A DNA stretch of 64,000 nt from Amyloporia xantha. Lineage: Eukaryota; Basidiomycota; Agaricomycetes; Polyporales; Adustoporiaceae. The notes under the pieces were generated by a model. That model did no database searches. It worked only from the letters and a program-made list of their open reading frames with translations, and was not told the origin of the DNA. Positions 1 through 11,997 of this stretch are shown piece after piece; position 1 is the first letter of the stretch; every line of letters begins with the position of its first letter. The stretch lies in contig JAYKKR010000009.1 of assembly GCA_036971615.1 (NCBI GenBank), positions 248,001 to 312,000 of the forward strand. Direction: 5' to 3'. The translations under genes and the position numbers were made by a program.

Positions 1-1310
1 TTTGCGAGAAACGCAAACAGCGCAAAGAGGTAGGCTGTGCGTTTGGATTCTGGAGATGGCTCCGCGAGGGACGAGAGAATTTTTTGCAATGCGTATGGAG
101 GGACGAAGCCTAGACCAGGACTGATGATTGGTGGTTAACATCACGGATAACAATTACGGACCGAAGATTGCACTCCACAGTTCCAGGACAATATCCAGAA
201 TCAAATCTAGAGAGTTGGACACGAGTAGAAAACGCAGCAATGAATGCGTGGGGTGTCTACGAAATAGAATCCTGATCAATACGCTGTCATAATGAGTAAT
301 GATGCACATACTCCTCCCGATACTTCAAATATTTGGTAAACAAGTTCTTATGTGTGAAATAAGGCGACAGACGCCAGACGTCCGACTCATGTAGCGTCCT
401 GGTGCTCGCAACACCAAAAAGCGGTTCGACAAAGGAGAACGTGCTCCATGACCACAGGGTCGCGCTGTCCTCTGGCATCGTTAGGTCATTTGATGGAATC
501 TGCCATTAATAAAATTAGACCCCTCGTTCAAACCATCGATACATCCTCATTGACCTACATTAGTGCCCGAAGCAACATTCGCACATGGCGGCACAATTTG
601 GAGCGGAAGCGTGCCCGCTACCCATGCTAGTATGCCCGGCCAAGCCACACGCAATATGATTAGAAAGGTGACGCCGGGGCCAGCTCCGCCGTCCATGAGG
701 CCCAGTACGAATTCTACCATCGCACTTACGCCATGCGCCAAGAAGAATAGGATGAGGAGGTACGGAGGCGTTACACTTGGCTTGAACAGCACCCTCAACG
801 CCGCATACAGCTACCAGCGTCCCACCTCAGCTTAATGCTTAATCGAACGGGCGCATATAAGGCGGCACCCACCCATGTAACAGACGCGACAATTGCCTGT
901 GCCGCTCCCTTCCCATCTCCCACCGCTTCCGCGTACGCAAACGCCGCAGCCCACGCAACACACTCCAGAACAGCACCTAACGCAAGAGCTCTCGATTTCC
1001 ATGTCGCGGGCGAGACGGCACGACCTGGCGGGTCCTCCAAGTCAGCTAGCGTGAGGAAATTCCTGAAGGGCGAGGTGAGAGTCCGGAAAGCCCGTCGAAA
1101 GCTCTTATGGAACCGTATCGTCGCAAGGAGATCATAAGAGAGCATGAACAGCCCTGCGCAGGCTGGAACGAGTGTTCCGACGATGAGCACTCGAGCTTCC
1201 GGTGAGACCCATGGTTGTGCTGGTTTCGCGTCTACCGAAAAATCCGCCAATGTATGCTGGACAGTAGTAACGACCAAGACGTCCTGAAGCGAGCCTCCCA
1301 GCCAGCTCAT
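1..1310 (-). CDS. ABCC-type ABC transporter, N-terminal part (cut by window edge)
   Basis: Only the amino-terminal membrane region is inside the window; the gene continues past base 1. Exons read on the minus strand: about 1310-873, 810-559, 499-312, 256-158 and 120 to the edge. The first two exons encode several hydrophobic segments (a TMD0-like domain, including SVTWLYAALRVLFKP across the first junction). The third has ATLWSWSTFSFVEPLF followed by SDVWRLSP, the typical start of the first ABC transmembrane domain in fungal multidrug-resistance/YCF1-like ABCC proteins. The next exons read HSLLRFLLVSNSLDLILD and GLGFVPPYALQKILSSL. No nucleotide-binding domain is visible yet. By family it should export conjugates or drugs across the vacuolar or plasma membrane; the substrate is unknown. 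The true start may lie in an unresolved upstream exon. The last intron is only about 37 nt. Confidence 0.8.
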
Positions 1311-2922
1311 TGCGAACAGGCCAGAAAATGACAGTCCCAGCCGAGATCAAGCTTTCATAAAAGAGTCTGTGCCACCGTAATACAGTCGTGATCGAATTGT
1401 GCGATTCACCCTCACGGTCGCACGTGCAGCTCGCCAAAATGCTTGCCGAGTCCAGACGGACTTCAAGTCGTACCTTTGCCTTTCGTCAAACGCTGCACTC
1501 TCACATTATCACGATGATGTGGTTCTGTATAACGTACACGGTAGTGTCATAACTTCTATCTGTGCGTCTGATACAGAGAAGGGAAGAGAGACATCCACCA
1601 GACGCGTACGCGAACGATAGCGATTGCACGCCATTGGCCATTGACGTCAAGATAAGTGCAAGCGGGCGAAGGAGGCATAAAGAACACTACATTTCGTGTG
1701 GACAAGGGCGCAGTTACTACGGCCAGCATCTGGATAACCTTGATGGATTGCCAGCCCGATTTCGCCGGTAAGCACTGTTAGTCACAGCAGGCGTCAAGAG
1801 AAACGTGTATGATGTTTAACGGTGAAGAAGGGAAGTAATTAGAGGCATGCGTTTGCGCTGATAGGTTGACGTCAGTCCAGAGCTTCGGGTCCTGAATGCA
1901 ACTTCTATGGCGGTTCTACGACAAGGATGTCTGGTGTCCAAGGATAGCCTGAGCGGATATGAACAACGACAGACGGTGATTAATTGCTGAACATGGGTTA
2001 GCTCGCGAATGTCACAGAGGATGCTGTGCGACTCAATAAGGCACGCCCGCAGGGAAGCTGTCCAGCTACGACCATCGGCCGCCTACACCAGGTCCTGACA
2101 GACTCCCTCCTGAACGAACCCGGACTATATCCGCGGGAACTTGTCAGATGTCTCTTAGAGCGGCGTTAGGGACACTCGTACGGCAGGACATCACTTACCT
2201 GGATGAATTGTATCGAAGGGCGGATCATAGCACGGAAGCTACCAGACTAGCCTGAGAGGCCATCAACAGATGGAACGCTGGGTGCCATGGGGTTACACAG
2301 TCCGGGGAAAGAGGGACAGTAATAGACACGGATCTTGGGTTGTTCGCTGTGGTTATGCGAACTGTCTCAGAGTAGAGACGATCTGTCGAACGGTGGCACG
2401 CCCTGGGACCTGAGTAGTGGTACGCGCTCTGCCTGTTCCGGCGAGAAATATTCGCTGGTGCGAGTGTGAGAGCGAGCTGTAATTTGACATGGGTTCGCAA
2501 GTGATCAGCTGGGTTAGAGGGAGACGCTCGCTATGCCGAAAGTATAAAGCTGGCGAGATGCGCAGAGTTACATAGTTGTACGACATTCCGACCGACGGCC
2601 AACAACCAGGGTCCAGGTCAGTGGTCGCAGACGAGAAGGAAAGAGAGATCCAGCGCTCGCTTGTCGGCACATGCTCCGATCCCCCAGTTCATAATCTTTC
2701 GCACCGTCTCTCTCTCTACTCCACCACCTTGGACCCTCTATCTCATACCGTTTTACCTCACCCATACCCGTTCTCCAACTTATTGTCTGCTCTTCCTTTA
2801 ACCCTTCATCTATCCCTTCGACCTCGTAGTCGTCCGCATATCAGCTCTCCAGTTCGTAATCCGTTGCATTCGTCATTCGTACCAGTATCAGTCTCTAGCA
2901 AGTCCTTTGTACTCAATCTACC
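1311..2922. other. Intergenic region between divergent ABC transporter and trehalase genes
   Basis: About 1.6 kb with no ORF that looks conserved on either strand. It must hold the promoters of both flanking genes. Near 2545 there is a TATA-like stretch (gtataaag), and 2700-2800 is pyrimidine-rich (tctctctct tracts), common in fungal promoters and 5' leaders just ahead of the start codon. I found no other feature. Confidence 0.5.
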
Positions 2923-5809
2923 ATGGCCCCCGCTTTGGCCCATCCTACGGGCGTGAACTTCATTGACGAACAGCGTCCAGTCAACACGGACGCTGCAACC
3001 TACTACGGCGGCGAAGAACAGTATAGCCGTTCGAGGACATACAGTGCCGTGTGTAAACACTTTGCTCGTCATTTTACGTTGACTGACCCAATAATTGCCC
3101 TTTCTAGTCATTTGCTCATGGCTACAACCCGAAGCGTGCAGCCTTCGACAATGACTGGGTCCGGAGACAAAGACGCATGTCCCACGACGAGAAGAGCACC
3201 GGCCCCCGCCGTTTCCTGATCGACGTCGAAGAGACGATCCGAGTCATCCTGGAACAAGAGGACACTGACGGTGACTTCCAAATCAGTGTCACCGATGCTG
3301 GTCCGAAGCTGATGTCGCTCGGCACGGCTACGAGTAATGGCTTCAAGACGTTTGATATCCGAGTAAGTCTACTCCTGCTCCCTCTGACCTCTCAATCGCA
3401 TAGTTCTGACATTTGAGCGCTAAATTGTAGGGCACTTACATGCTATCCAACCTTCTACAAGAGCTCGCCCTCGCCCGTGATCACGGCCGGAAGCGCATCG
3501 TGCTCGACGAGGCCCGTCTCACAGAGAACCCTGTGGATCGTCTCTCGCGCATGATCAAAAACTCCTTCTGGCATGCCTTGACACGGCGTATCGATGGTGA
3601 CGGCCTTGAGATCATCTGTGCAGACCCAAAGAACCGCACGGGGCGCGTGAACCCGCGGATCTACGTGCCGCATCGCGAGCCTGCGATGGCTGAATACTAT
3701 AGGAAGGTCGCAAAGGAGAAGCCGCATCTGAACCTCGATGTGCAGGTTCTTCCCCCAACACCGGACGATCCGCACTATGTGAAGAGTCTAAACAACAAGC
3801 CCGGTATTTTAGCGCTCGCTATGAATGAGATTGATGACGGCAAGGGCGGCAAGACCCTGAAGGGCATTCCGTTCGTCGTGCCAGGTGCACGTTTCAATGA
3901 GGTCAGTATCGTCGTCGTGTTCATGGTCGGCCAATGCCTAATATCGGACCTAGCTGTATAACTGGGACTCCTACTTCATCTCACTCGGCCTGCTTGTTGA
4001 CGGCTACGTCAACATGGCCAAGGGCATGGTAGACCACTTCATCTTCGAGATCAAACACTATGGCAAGATCCTCAACGGTAGCCGGAGCTACTACCTCTGC
4101 CGGACGCAGCCCCCCTTCCTCACCGATATGGCGCTGCAGATCTACAATCAGCTTGACCGCACAGACATGGACGCGAACCGCGCCTGGCTGAAGCGTGCTA
4201 TTCAGGCAGCTATCAAGGAGTACCACACGATCTGGGTCGCCGAGCCCCGCATGGATCCTAAGACAGGCCTCTCGCGCTACCGCCCGGACGGACTTGGCAT
4301 TCCGCCCGAGACAGAGGCGACTCATTTCACCCATGTCCTCGAGCCGTATGCTGCCAAGCATGGACTTTCTGTCCTCGAATTTAGTGAGCGCTACAATGAT
4401 GGGTCGATCCAGGAGCCACAGCTCGACGAGTACTTCTTGCACGATCGCGCAGTCCGTGAGTCGGGTCACGACACGACGTACCGTTTTGAGAAGCGCTGTG
4501 CGAACTTGGGCACTGTTGACCTGCAAGCCCTGCTGTACAAGTACGAGGTCGACATCGGGACTGCGATTCGGGAGGTGTTCGACGACGAGCTTGAGCTCGA
4601 TGAGGACTTCCCACTAGCGCCGTTCCCGCCATCACCCGAGGCATACGCGAACCCACACCGGGAGCGCTCGAAGGCACGGCCTCAGTCGAGTGCTATTTGG
4701 TTCAAGCGGGCGGAGTTCAGGAAGAAGATGATGGACAAGTACTGTTGGAACGAGAGCAAGAGCTTGTACTTTGATTACGATACCGTGCAGGAAAAGCAGA
4801 TCTTGTACGAGAGTGTCACCGCGTTCTGGGCGCTCTGGGCTGGGTGTGCGAGTGAGGAGCAATGCTGGAAGCTGATGTGCGTGGCTCTCGTGCCTTTATA
4901 TTATGTAGCTCATTTGAATTGCCCCACTAACGCCGTCGTCCGCAGCTCGAACTCGCTCAAGAAGTTCGAAGTCCTGGGCGGTTTGGTCTCGGGGACAGAG
5001 GAGTCTCGCGGGAAGATCTCGCTTGACAGACCCAACCGTCAGTGGGACTATCCGTATGTATTTTATCGCATGTCGAGACGTCATGGTGCTAATACGTATC
5101 GTCCCTTAGCTATGCTTGGTCAGTCTGCCCTTTGGGTCTATCGTAGTGCGCTGAATTAAGTTCTCTCTCCCAGGCCTCCACATCAGATCATGACGTGGGT
5201 CGGGCTCGAACGGTATGGGTACCTGGAAGATGCCCAGAGGCTGGCCTACCGGTGGCTGTACATGTGAGTTTGATCATGTCAAGTGGCCGGCTGCAGTTTG
5301 CTGATGGAGCAATTGAATAGGATGACGACGGCGTTCGTCGACTTCAATGGCGTGGTACCTGAGAAGGTTCGTCCCTTGGTATCGCGTGTGTTCTATTGGA
5401 GATTTACCCATCCTGTCTGCTGTTGACAGTTCGACGCGGTGAAGCTCTCCCACCTGGTCGATGCCGAGTATGGCAATCAGGGCGTGGACTTCAAGATGGT
5501 ACCCAGAGAAGGCTTCGGATGGATGAACGGTGAGTAGTCTGAATGTGTTCACAGAAGACATTGTCAGGATATTGACATGCATGTGCAGCATCGTATCAAG
5601 TCGGTTTGTCTTTCCTTTCGACGGGTATGCGGCGTGCGGTCTCCGCGTGCACAAGCCCTGAGGTTGTCTTCGGCACTGCCGCCAATCAACCGGTGAACGC
5701 CCAAGCCTACACTGCTGGCGCGCCGGATCCTCTCGATTTGGCTATGGAGCATCTCCAGCTCACCTCTCCTCATCCCGACGCAACTCATAGCCTCACATCC
5801 GCCGCCTGA
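2923..5809 (+). CDS. NTH1: Neutral (cytosolic) trehalase, GH37
   Basis: Hydrolyses trehalose to two glucose in the cytosol, releasing stored sugar after stress or on germination (EC 3.2.1.28, family knowledge). Exons 2923-3048, 3108-3362, 3431-3901, 3954-4876, 4946-5053, 5110-5118, 5174-5263, 5321-5366, 5430-5529, 5589-5809 join to 782 codons without a stop. Residues 64-67 are RRMS, a protein kinase A type site. Residues 94-105 ([12 protein letters not shown]) form the EF-like calcium loop found in fungal neutral trehalases. Family signatures are [16 protein letters not shown] (about 277-292) and QWDYPYAWPP, the latter assembled across a 9-nt exon. The end [20 protein letters not shown] is also typical. 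No signal peptide is present, which separates it from acid trehalase (GH65). Activation through PKA phosphorylation, 14-3-3 and calcium is inferred from yeast Nth1. Confidence 0.97.
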
Positions 5810-6167
5810 GTATGAATAGTTGCCTCCAGGACTGTTCATATCGTTGAGATACATTAATTCAGCGCCCATCGCCGTAGTTTGACCCCGGACTTCACCACTG
5901 TTTCAGACGCCGTCGTTCTCGATTCTTCTAATATGCTAGAGATGTAGATGTCGATTTCAACTTGTAGAATACCACAAAATCCCACTGTACTACTGCAAAT
6001 CTTGCATGTCCATGTACATAGCTCGATACTCATTTCTCATCCAATTTTATGTCGCTTTCTTGCTTTGGACTCCCAATCTGGTTGACACCGGCGTTGCTCT
6101 ATGCCAGTGCCACAGCTCACTGACAGAGCTCACTTGACTGGCGACTACTCTGACGGCATGCTCTTCA
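5810..6167 (+). other. Intergenic, trehalase 3' region and ATG15 promoter
   Basis: A 358-bp spacer between two genes on the same strand. No ORF or repeat is convincing. It should hold the trehalase polyadenylation signal and the ATG15 promoter; I could not pin either down. Confidence 0.4.
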
Positions 6168-7750
6168 ATGCTGTTCTCGACGTTGTCCGGTCTATTTGCC
6201 CAACTTGCACAGGGCTTTACATATCACGAAGCTGTTAGATCTCCAGAGTCGTTACTGTTCGAGTTACGCCAGTTCCACGCCGTCTCTTCGACAGCTCAGG
6301 TTGTCTTTCATGACCCGCCTCCGTCTGAATCTCTGCTAGGAGGCGCTCCGCTCACACATACCCTTAATGCAAGACCTGTGAAGTCTTACAAACCATCAGA
6401 CTTCACGGCCTTCACAGATGCTAGACAACGATCCCTTAGATATGCAGAAAGTGTCTCCATCAAGTGGGATGAAGACGAAGTGACTGGTCCCGATGTAGAG
6501 AGTCGGGAGACACTCCTTGAACTGGCGAAGATGACGAATAACGCCTATCTGGAGCCTGATGAGTCGGGCTGGTATGATTTAGGAGGCAACTGGAACGTTG
6601 TGAGTGTCTATTCACCTGCGGGACATATGCCTTTTGGTGTCAGGAGAATATTATCATAATACCATGCTGTCAGTTGCTTGCGAGACCTTGTCTTACTATG
6701 TCTATTTCAGAGCTATCCAGTTGGCTGGGAGCCGGATGCTGATGGCTTTCGAGGCCACGTATTCGCCACGCCAGACAATTCGACTGTAGTGCTATCAATA
6801 AAGGGTACCTCAGCCGGTTTTGTTGGTGGAGGCGGCCCTACCTCGAAGAAAGATAAATTCAACGACAATCTTCTGTTCAGTTGTTGCTGTGCACGAGTTG
6901 ACTGGACATGGACAACGGTGTGTGATTGTTACAGGAGCGGTTGGAAGTGCAATCAGGATTGTCTGGAGACTGCACTGATCGAGGAGAGCTTATTCTACTC
7001 TGTTGGAACCGTAAGCTGGACTCCACATCGATTTACCGCGGTCTGACGCTCTGATATGGCAATTTCAGAATTTGTACAACAACTTAACGTACTTGTACCC
7101 AGATTCCAATATATGGATAACTGGGCACTCATTGGGTGGTGCCCTAGCATCGCTTCTTGGGGTCACATTTGGTAATCCAGTCGTAGCTTTTGAGGCACCC
7201 GGTGAGAAGATGGCAGCAGGACGGCTACACTTACCTTCACCGGTGCGTAAGATTCCTCCTCACCCAAGGACTTGCCCATTATAACAAGCGTTCAGCCCGA
7301 AGTGCAGCACATTACACATGTCTACCATACAGCAGATCCAATCGCGATGGGTACATGCAACGGTGTGTTGTCATCCTGCGCTCTTGGAGGATACGCCATG
7401 GAGAGTCGGTAAAGTATCCATCCAACCTGTGCTATCATTCTTCGTACTGATCATATGGCTGAAAGTTGTCATCTCGGCCTGTCTATCGTTTACGACACCG
7501 TTTCCAATCTCTCCTGGGCCGTAGATATACGGACGCACGGTATTGTAAATGTGATCGAGAGGGTTCTTTCCCAGCCTTGGGCTCCTAGCGTAGAGAAAGG
7601 TAGAGAGGTACCGGAGGCTCAGCCGGAAGAAGATTGCGTGGTACGTCTGGCCCCTCTTCATGATTCTTCGGATAGCAAGACATTGATGTAACAAATGGGT
7701 AGGAATGTTTCAGTTGGGATTTCGGCGACTACAACATGACCGTGACATAA
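6168..7750 (+). CDS. ATG15: Vacuolar phospholipase/lipase Atg15 (class 3 lipase)
   Basis: Breaks down the membranes of autophagic and Cvt/MVB bodies inside the vacuole. Exons 6168-6599, 6711-7010, 7069-7242, 7296-7408, 7466-7640 and 7703-7750 join to 413 codons plus stop. The lipase pentapeptide GHSLG places the nucleophile at Ser265. The matching Asp is in [10 protein letters not shown] (Asp316) and the His in CHLGLS (His342), the triad spacing of Atg15. Other family blocks are [26 protein letters not shown], a Cys-rich [10 protein letters not shown] region and the terminal [11 protein letters not shown]. The start is the first in-frame ATG and is the weak point: Atg15 normally opens with a membrane anchor and only a short weakly hydrophobic stretch ([16 protein letters not shown]) is seen here, so an upstream exon may be missing. 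Confidence 0.93.
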
Positions 7751-7967
7751 TGCAGGCAAAGGAATGTCTCTGTATCTGCCTCACCATCCATGACCACTTA
7801 AAGTCCTGCGTAATGTATATTTCCCGCGCCGGCCAAGTTAATCCATTGCATATCAGTGTTCTACCAGGGCGTCCGAAATGAGATGTAGAAATTCGCGGCC
7901 ATATATAGATGTGCTACCACACAATTATGGCTGTAACTGTACAAAGATGGACTATGTTGCCCTCCGG

Positions 7968-10079
7968 TCATCTGGGCTTCATTGTGTCTGATAATTTTCG
8001 CGAAGCTGACTCCAGTTCCAACGCGCTCGGGGACAGAATATGCCGATACAGTACGCGCATGTTCTTCCAGATATCCATCTCTTCCGGTTCATGACATGTC
8101 AGACCAAGTTCGACACCTTCGTCTATAGCTTTGATTAGATTTGGTGGTATGAGAGCGCGGTCATTGCTGGCAAGCGTATGAAGCCCGGAGCACCATCGTA
8201 CCGGGATCTGAACATCATAAGGAAGTTTGTGATGGTTATGGTGACGGAAATACCGCTCCAGATTCAGGAGCCAGTCTTGCAATCAAGTTCGTTGGAACCA
8301 TTCGTAATCATGAGCTGATAGATGCAAGGCTGGAAGCCGCTCAAGGGCAACCGCGCATGCAGTGCAGAACATATCCTCATCTCCACGGTCAAATGCCTCT
8401 CTGGCGCACGTAAATACATTGCCTATAGCTGAGGGCTAAATCAGGAAAGAGAATCAACCTTCAAACTGAATGCTCATACCATCAGAACAAAACGCGCTGT
8501 TGCAGCTCGAGGTAGACAATTCCCACAAGAGTCCTAGGACCGCTCGTTGAACGTTAACAGGCTCCCAAGGGTTGACGAGCTCCGCTAAGCTCACAAGTGC
8601 TTGACGATGCAATGGATCTTCGCAAAACGCTTGCGAGCTCCCGAGAAGTAATTGTCGTAGGATAGAAATGGTATCGAGTACGTTGATGTCGAATGAATTG
8701 GTGTTATGCGGCACTTTTGGCAGTACGTACAAAAGCATTTGAATCAGACGCGCAGTGCCTCTGGAACCTCCGACAAGCATCAACAGGTCGGAGATCGGAC
8801 CCGAAGTCGACGAACGAATGTTCTCAACAAGAACGGAGGGACGAGAATCTGCAATTCTTGCCAATGTTTCAAATACGAGGTCAACTGCGATTTCTGGCCT
8901 GAGATCTTGCACAGCGGGGATAATGGAGTCTAGTATGTCGTCATCCGAAGTCGCATTGCAACACCAATCAAGGGCACTCCCATCAAGAACATGTCGACGA
9001 CCCCACAACGATCTGAAGTCGCGTTCGCGCCAATCAGCAGGCAACGCTGTTGGCGAGCGGGGGAACACAGTGCTCCTTGTGCGTCCCCCATAGAGTCGGG
9101 ATGATAATGCATCGAACAAGTTGATTGTCTTCTTATACAATAAAAGGATGACCCAAGACTGCGGTGACTTATAGGGACAATCCGCTGAAAATGCTGGCAG
9201 GACGGATGTACCCAGATAGAAGATCAATGATACGCCCACCAGGGCAGATATCACACCAGCGACAAGCGGATGCAGGTGCAACAGAAATTCGACAAGGCCA
9301 ATTAGAAATAGAACCAGGGAGATCTCCAGAATTAGTGGAAGAACTGTGAGGATCTCGGGAATACCCCAGCGGATCAAGCTGTTGTAGCGGTGCTGTCGCA
9401 AACGAACGGTTTCGCGAGGAGAAGAAGAGCCGTCGCTCAGGTACTCCCTAAGCCACTGCTTTGCTAGGATTCCAATAAGTGCGGCAACGAGACTGCAGAC
9501 GAGGCTCGAGAACCAAAGAATATTCAGGCGGACGGCGTACCGTGGTGGTTGGAAGTTCGTGGACGAGGTGGCCAACTTTGTTGGTGTCAGTTGTGGTGTT
9601 GGACCGGTATGGCTGTCGACCACATTGGGAGTGCGTAGCTGATAGACAATCTCCTGGAGAACTAGCAAGGATGACGTCTGTGAGTCGCCTTGCAATAACA
9701 TGGAGAATCGGGAACTGAATGTCGTGACAACAGCTGAGAAGAGACCAGCCTAGATGGAAGGAATGATGGGGAATTCAAAAAATAGAACACGCCAATGGCA
9801 CGTTGCTTACGAATACGAGCATCGTATCAATATCCTCCTTCCACATTTTGACTCTCCTCTGCATCGTACTCTTGAATGACCTTTGCGCAGGCAGACCAAC
9901 TGGCCGTTGGCCCTCCGCCCGCTGGGTTTGCAGAAGATCCAGGCTCCTACAAGCAGGTCGTTACATTTAACGAGCATGGTCGAAGGAGATGCACTCAAAC
10001 TTACCGGCTGTAATGGTTCGGTCCTCTCGGAGGTCGTCCCTCTCGGACCCTGTTGGCCTTCAATTGCTTGCGTGTACAT
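7968..10079 (-). pseudogene. DUF6535-domain membrane protein, decayed copy
   Basis: DUF6535 proteins are a large Agaricomycete family of unknown function with several membrane helices. Exons on the minus strand: 10079-10005, 9946-9811, 9749-8459 and 8422-7968. Family blocks are WSACAKVIQEYD, WKEDIDTMLVF|AGLFSAVVTTF (across an intron), LNILWFSSLVCSLVAALIGI and LAKQWLREYL. Two lesions break it. Between the first two blocks, near 9851-9862, the frame shifts by one base within one exon. In the last exon an in-frame TGA (8283-8285) splits otherwise continuous coding, DYEWFQRT before and LQDWLLNLERY after. The last intron as drawn is only 36 nt. ATG15 next door shows no such damage, so gene death is more likely than poor sequence, although single errors cannot be excluded. 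Confidence 0.8.
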
Positions 10080-11997
10080 TCTTAATTGGACCCGGCAAAC
10101 AAGGTTAGATGAGAGCAACTCGACTTACACCCTGCGATAATCGTCAGATGGCAGGACAGAATAAGACGGACGTCACGAGGAGACTAATGATATCCAGATT
10201 GAATGCACGTACCTCTGCGCATTTTTACATGACGTGAGAGCGGTTCGTAGCTTTAACGTCGCAACGCGCGCTCCGGTATTGCGGACGCTGACAGCTGCTA
10301 TCATTGACATTGGTCATCAGCAGCCCGAGTACGACTGTCGGTAAGGTTAGGATATTGTGTCCGTCTCATAAGGTGTGTTTACACCGAGCCAGCTAATTTA
10401 ATCAAGGAAAAAGTGAAGCCACTTAAGCAGAAAAGAGGGCGATGGCGGTTAGTGAAGGTGGGCAATGCTGAATATTGAATACATCTACCTAGAGAGCCGT
10501 TGTCAAGATGTAGTTCCCGAAGATCAAATCGCCAGGGACTTTGCCCACAGATGGTTTCACATGTTGACAAAGACGTCCGAAGCTAGGCAGCCTTCCCCAG
10601 TCATGTTGAGAATGAATTACAGACACGCAAGCAAAAAGGTGAGAAAGCTTCCCTACACACTCTGCTATAGTAGCCGTGATGTGGTTGTAACACAAGCGGG
10701 ACACTACCTGCCTCAATGGCAAGAGGACACAGGCCTTCGGCAATGATATTATCATTCTGGACGTGTCAATTCTCCCATCTGCCACAGGTAGCTGCTGTAG
10801 CAGGAAGGCTCCTCACACGGTCTGTCACAAATCATCTTGCGTCTTCAAGGCTGTCATGTCTGTAAGTGGAAGAATGGTCTATTGTAGAGCTACGAACACA
10901 TATAGCGCACTCGTATCGATAAGCATATTCCAGTACTGAGATAATTTCGCAACATACCTCCAAAGAAGCTCGTGGGCTGAAGTACATTGCGCTCATCGAC
11001 GTTAAGAAGTTCTCGTCCCACGGACGCTGCGTGAAAGCGCGCGAAGTTCTGGGAGACTTTCTCACATGAAGTGTACATGTCTCAGAAAGAAGGTAGATGG
11101 CATGATAGCGGCCATATCCTATTATGAGTGTCCAATCGCTGAGTTACGTACCACTTTAGCACATGGATTCAGATGCTTCCATCTCGTCCATCGTATAAAC
11201 TTGATCATGACTTCTATAAGAACGAACGTAGCCTAATCTGCGAGGAATTTGGACCGGCCCACAGTGATAAAGACGGCATCACAGTTTCTGTGACCAGCCC
11301 TGATCGTGTTCAAAAGTAATGTCAGAACAAAGCAAACAACTCTGTCCGTTGAGATTCAGAAATCTGCCGAACTCCTCAACAATTATTCCGAGTGATTATG
11401 AGTGCACGTATACGTTCGCAGCAAAGTAGGTTTCAAAATAGCCCGACATGAGATACGTGCAAGATACGCGTGATCGCAATTGCAAATTTGCAATGGATAT
11501 CCAGCGAGCGCTTGAGAGACATGTGTATACAAATTCAAGTTCGTGAATCGCTGTTCTTAACTTCTCACTGCTATGTAGCATGTCTCTGGCGTTCAATGCA
11601 ACTGAGGGTAACATTTTACTGCATTATCAAGATCACGGGTACTTCCTGGCTTCACGGTAGCCAAGCGTGGAACCATTGATGCCCACGACGACACACCGGA
11701 TCAGTGCGTACTATACGTGGCATGAATGAGATATCCCTTACCGCAAGATATCCACCAGCACGAACATGATTGCAAGCACAATACCGCTGTCGTGGGCAAG
11801 ATATCTCTCGTATCATGCCTTCTCATTGGCTCTGCTGGTCCGTCGATGCTGAGGACTCGTTAGCATTCCTGCCTAGCGGCAATGTTCAACTCAGTGAAGA
11901 CACTCAAGAATGAAGGGTATATAATGCTACTCGCCGATAATGTCGCACACAGCTTTACTCTGAGTGGTCGCTTCAACCTCTATCCTGTATATCCCAG
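10080..11997. other. Intergenic region without a recognisable gene
   Basis: About 1.9 kb. One minus-strand stretch (about 10990-11075) reads like an exon (NFARFHAASVGRELLNVDE) followed by a plausible GTATGT donor, but I could not connect it to a start, a stop or a family. The plus ORF at 10465-10746 is unsupported. The last part holds the promoter of the gene starting at 11998. Confidence 0.35.

Noticed and set aside
3981..4526. 181-codon minus ORF opposite trehalase
   Set aside because: Antisense shadow of the long trehalase exon.
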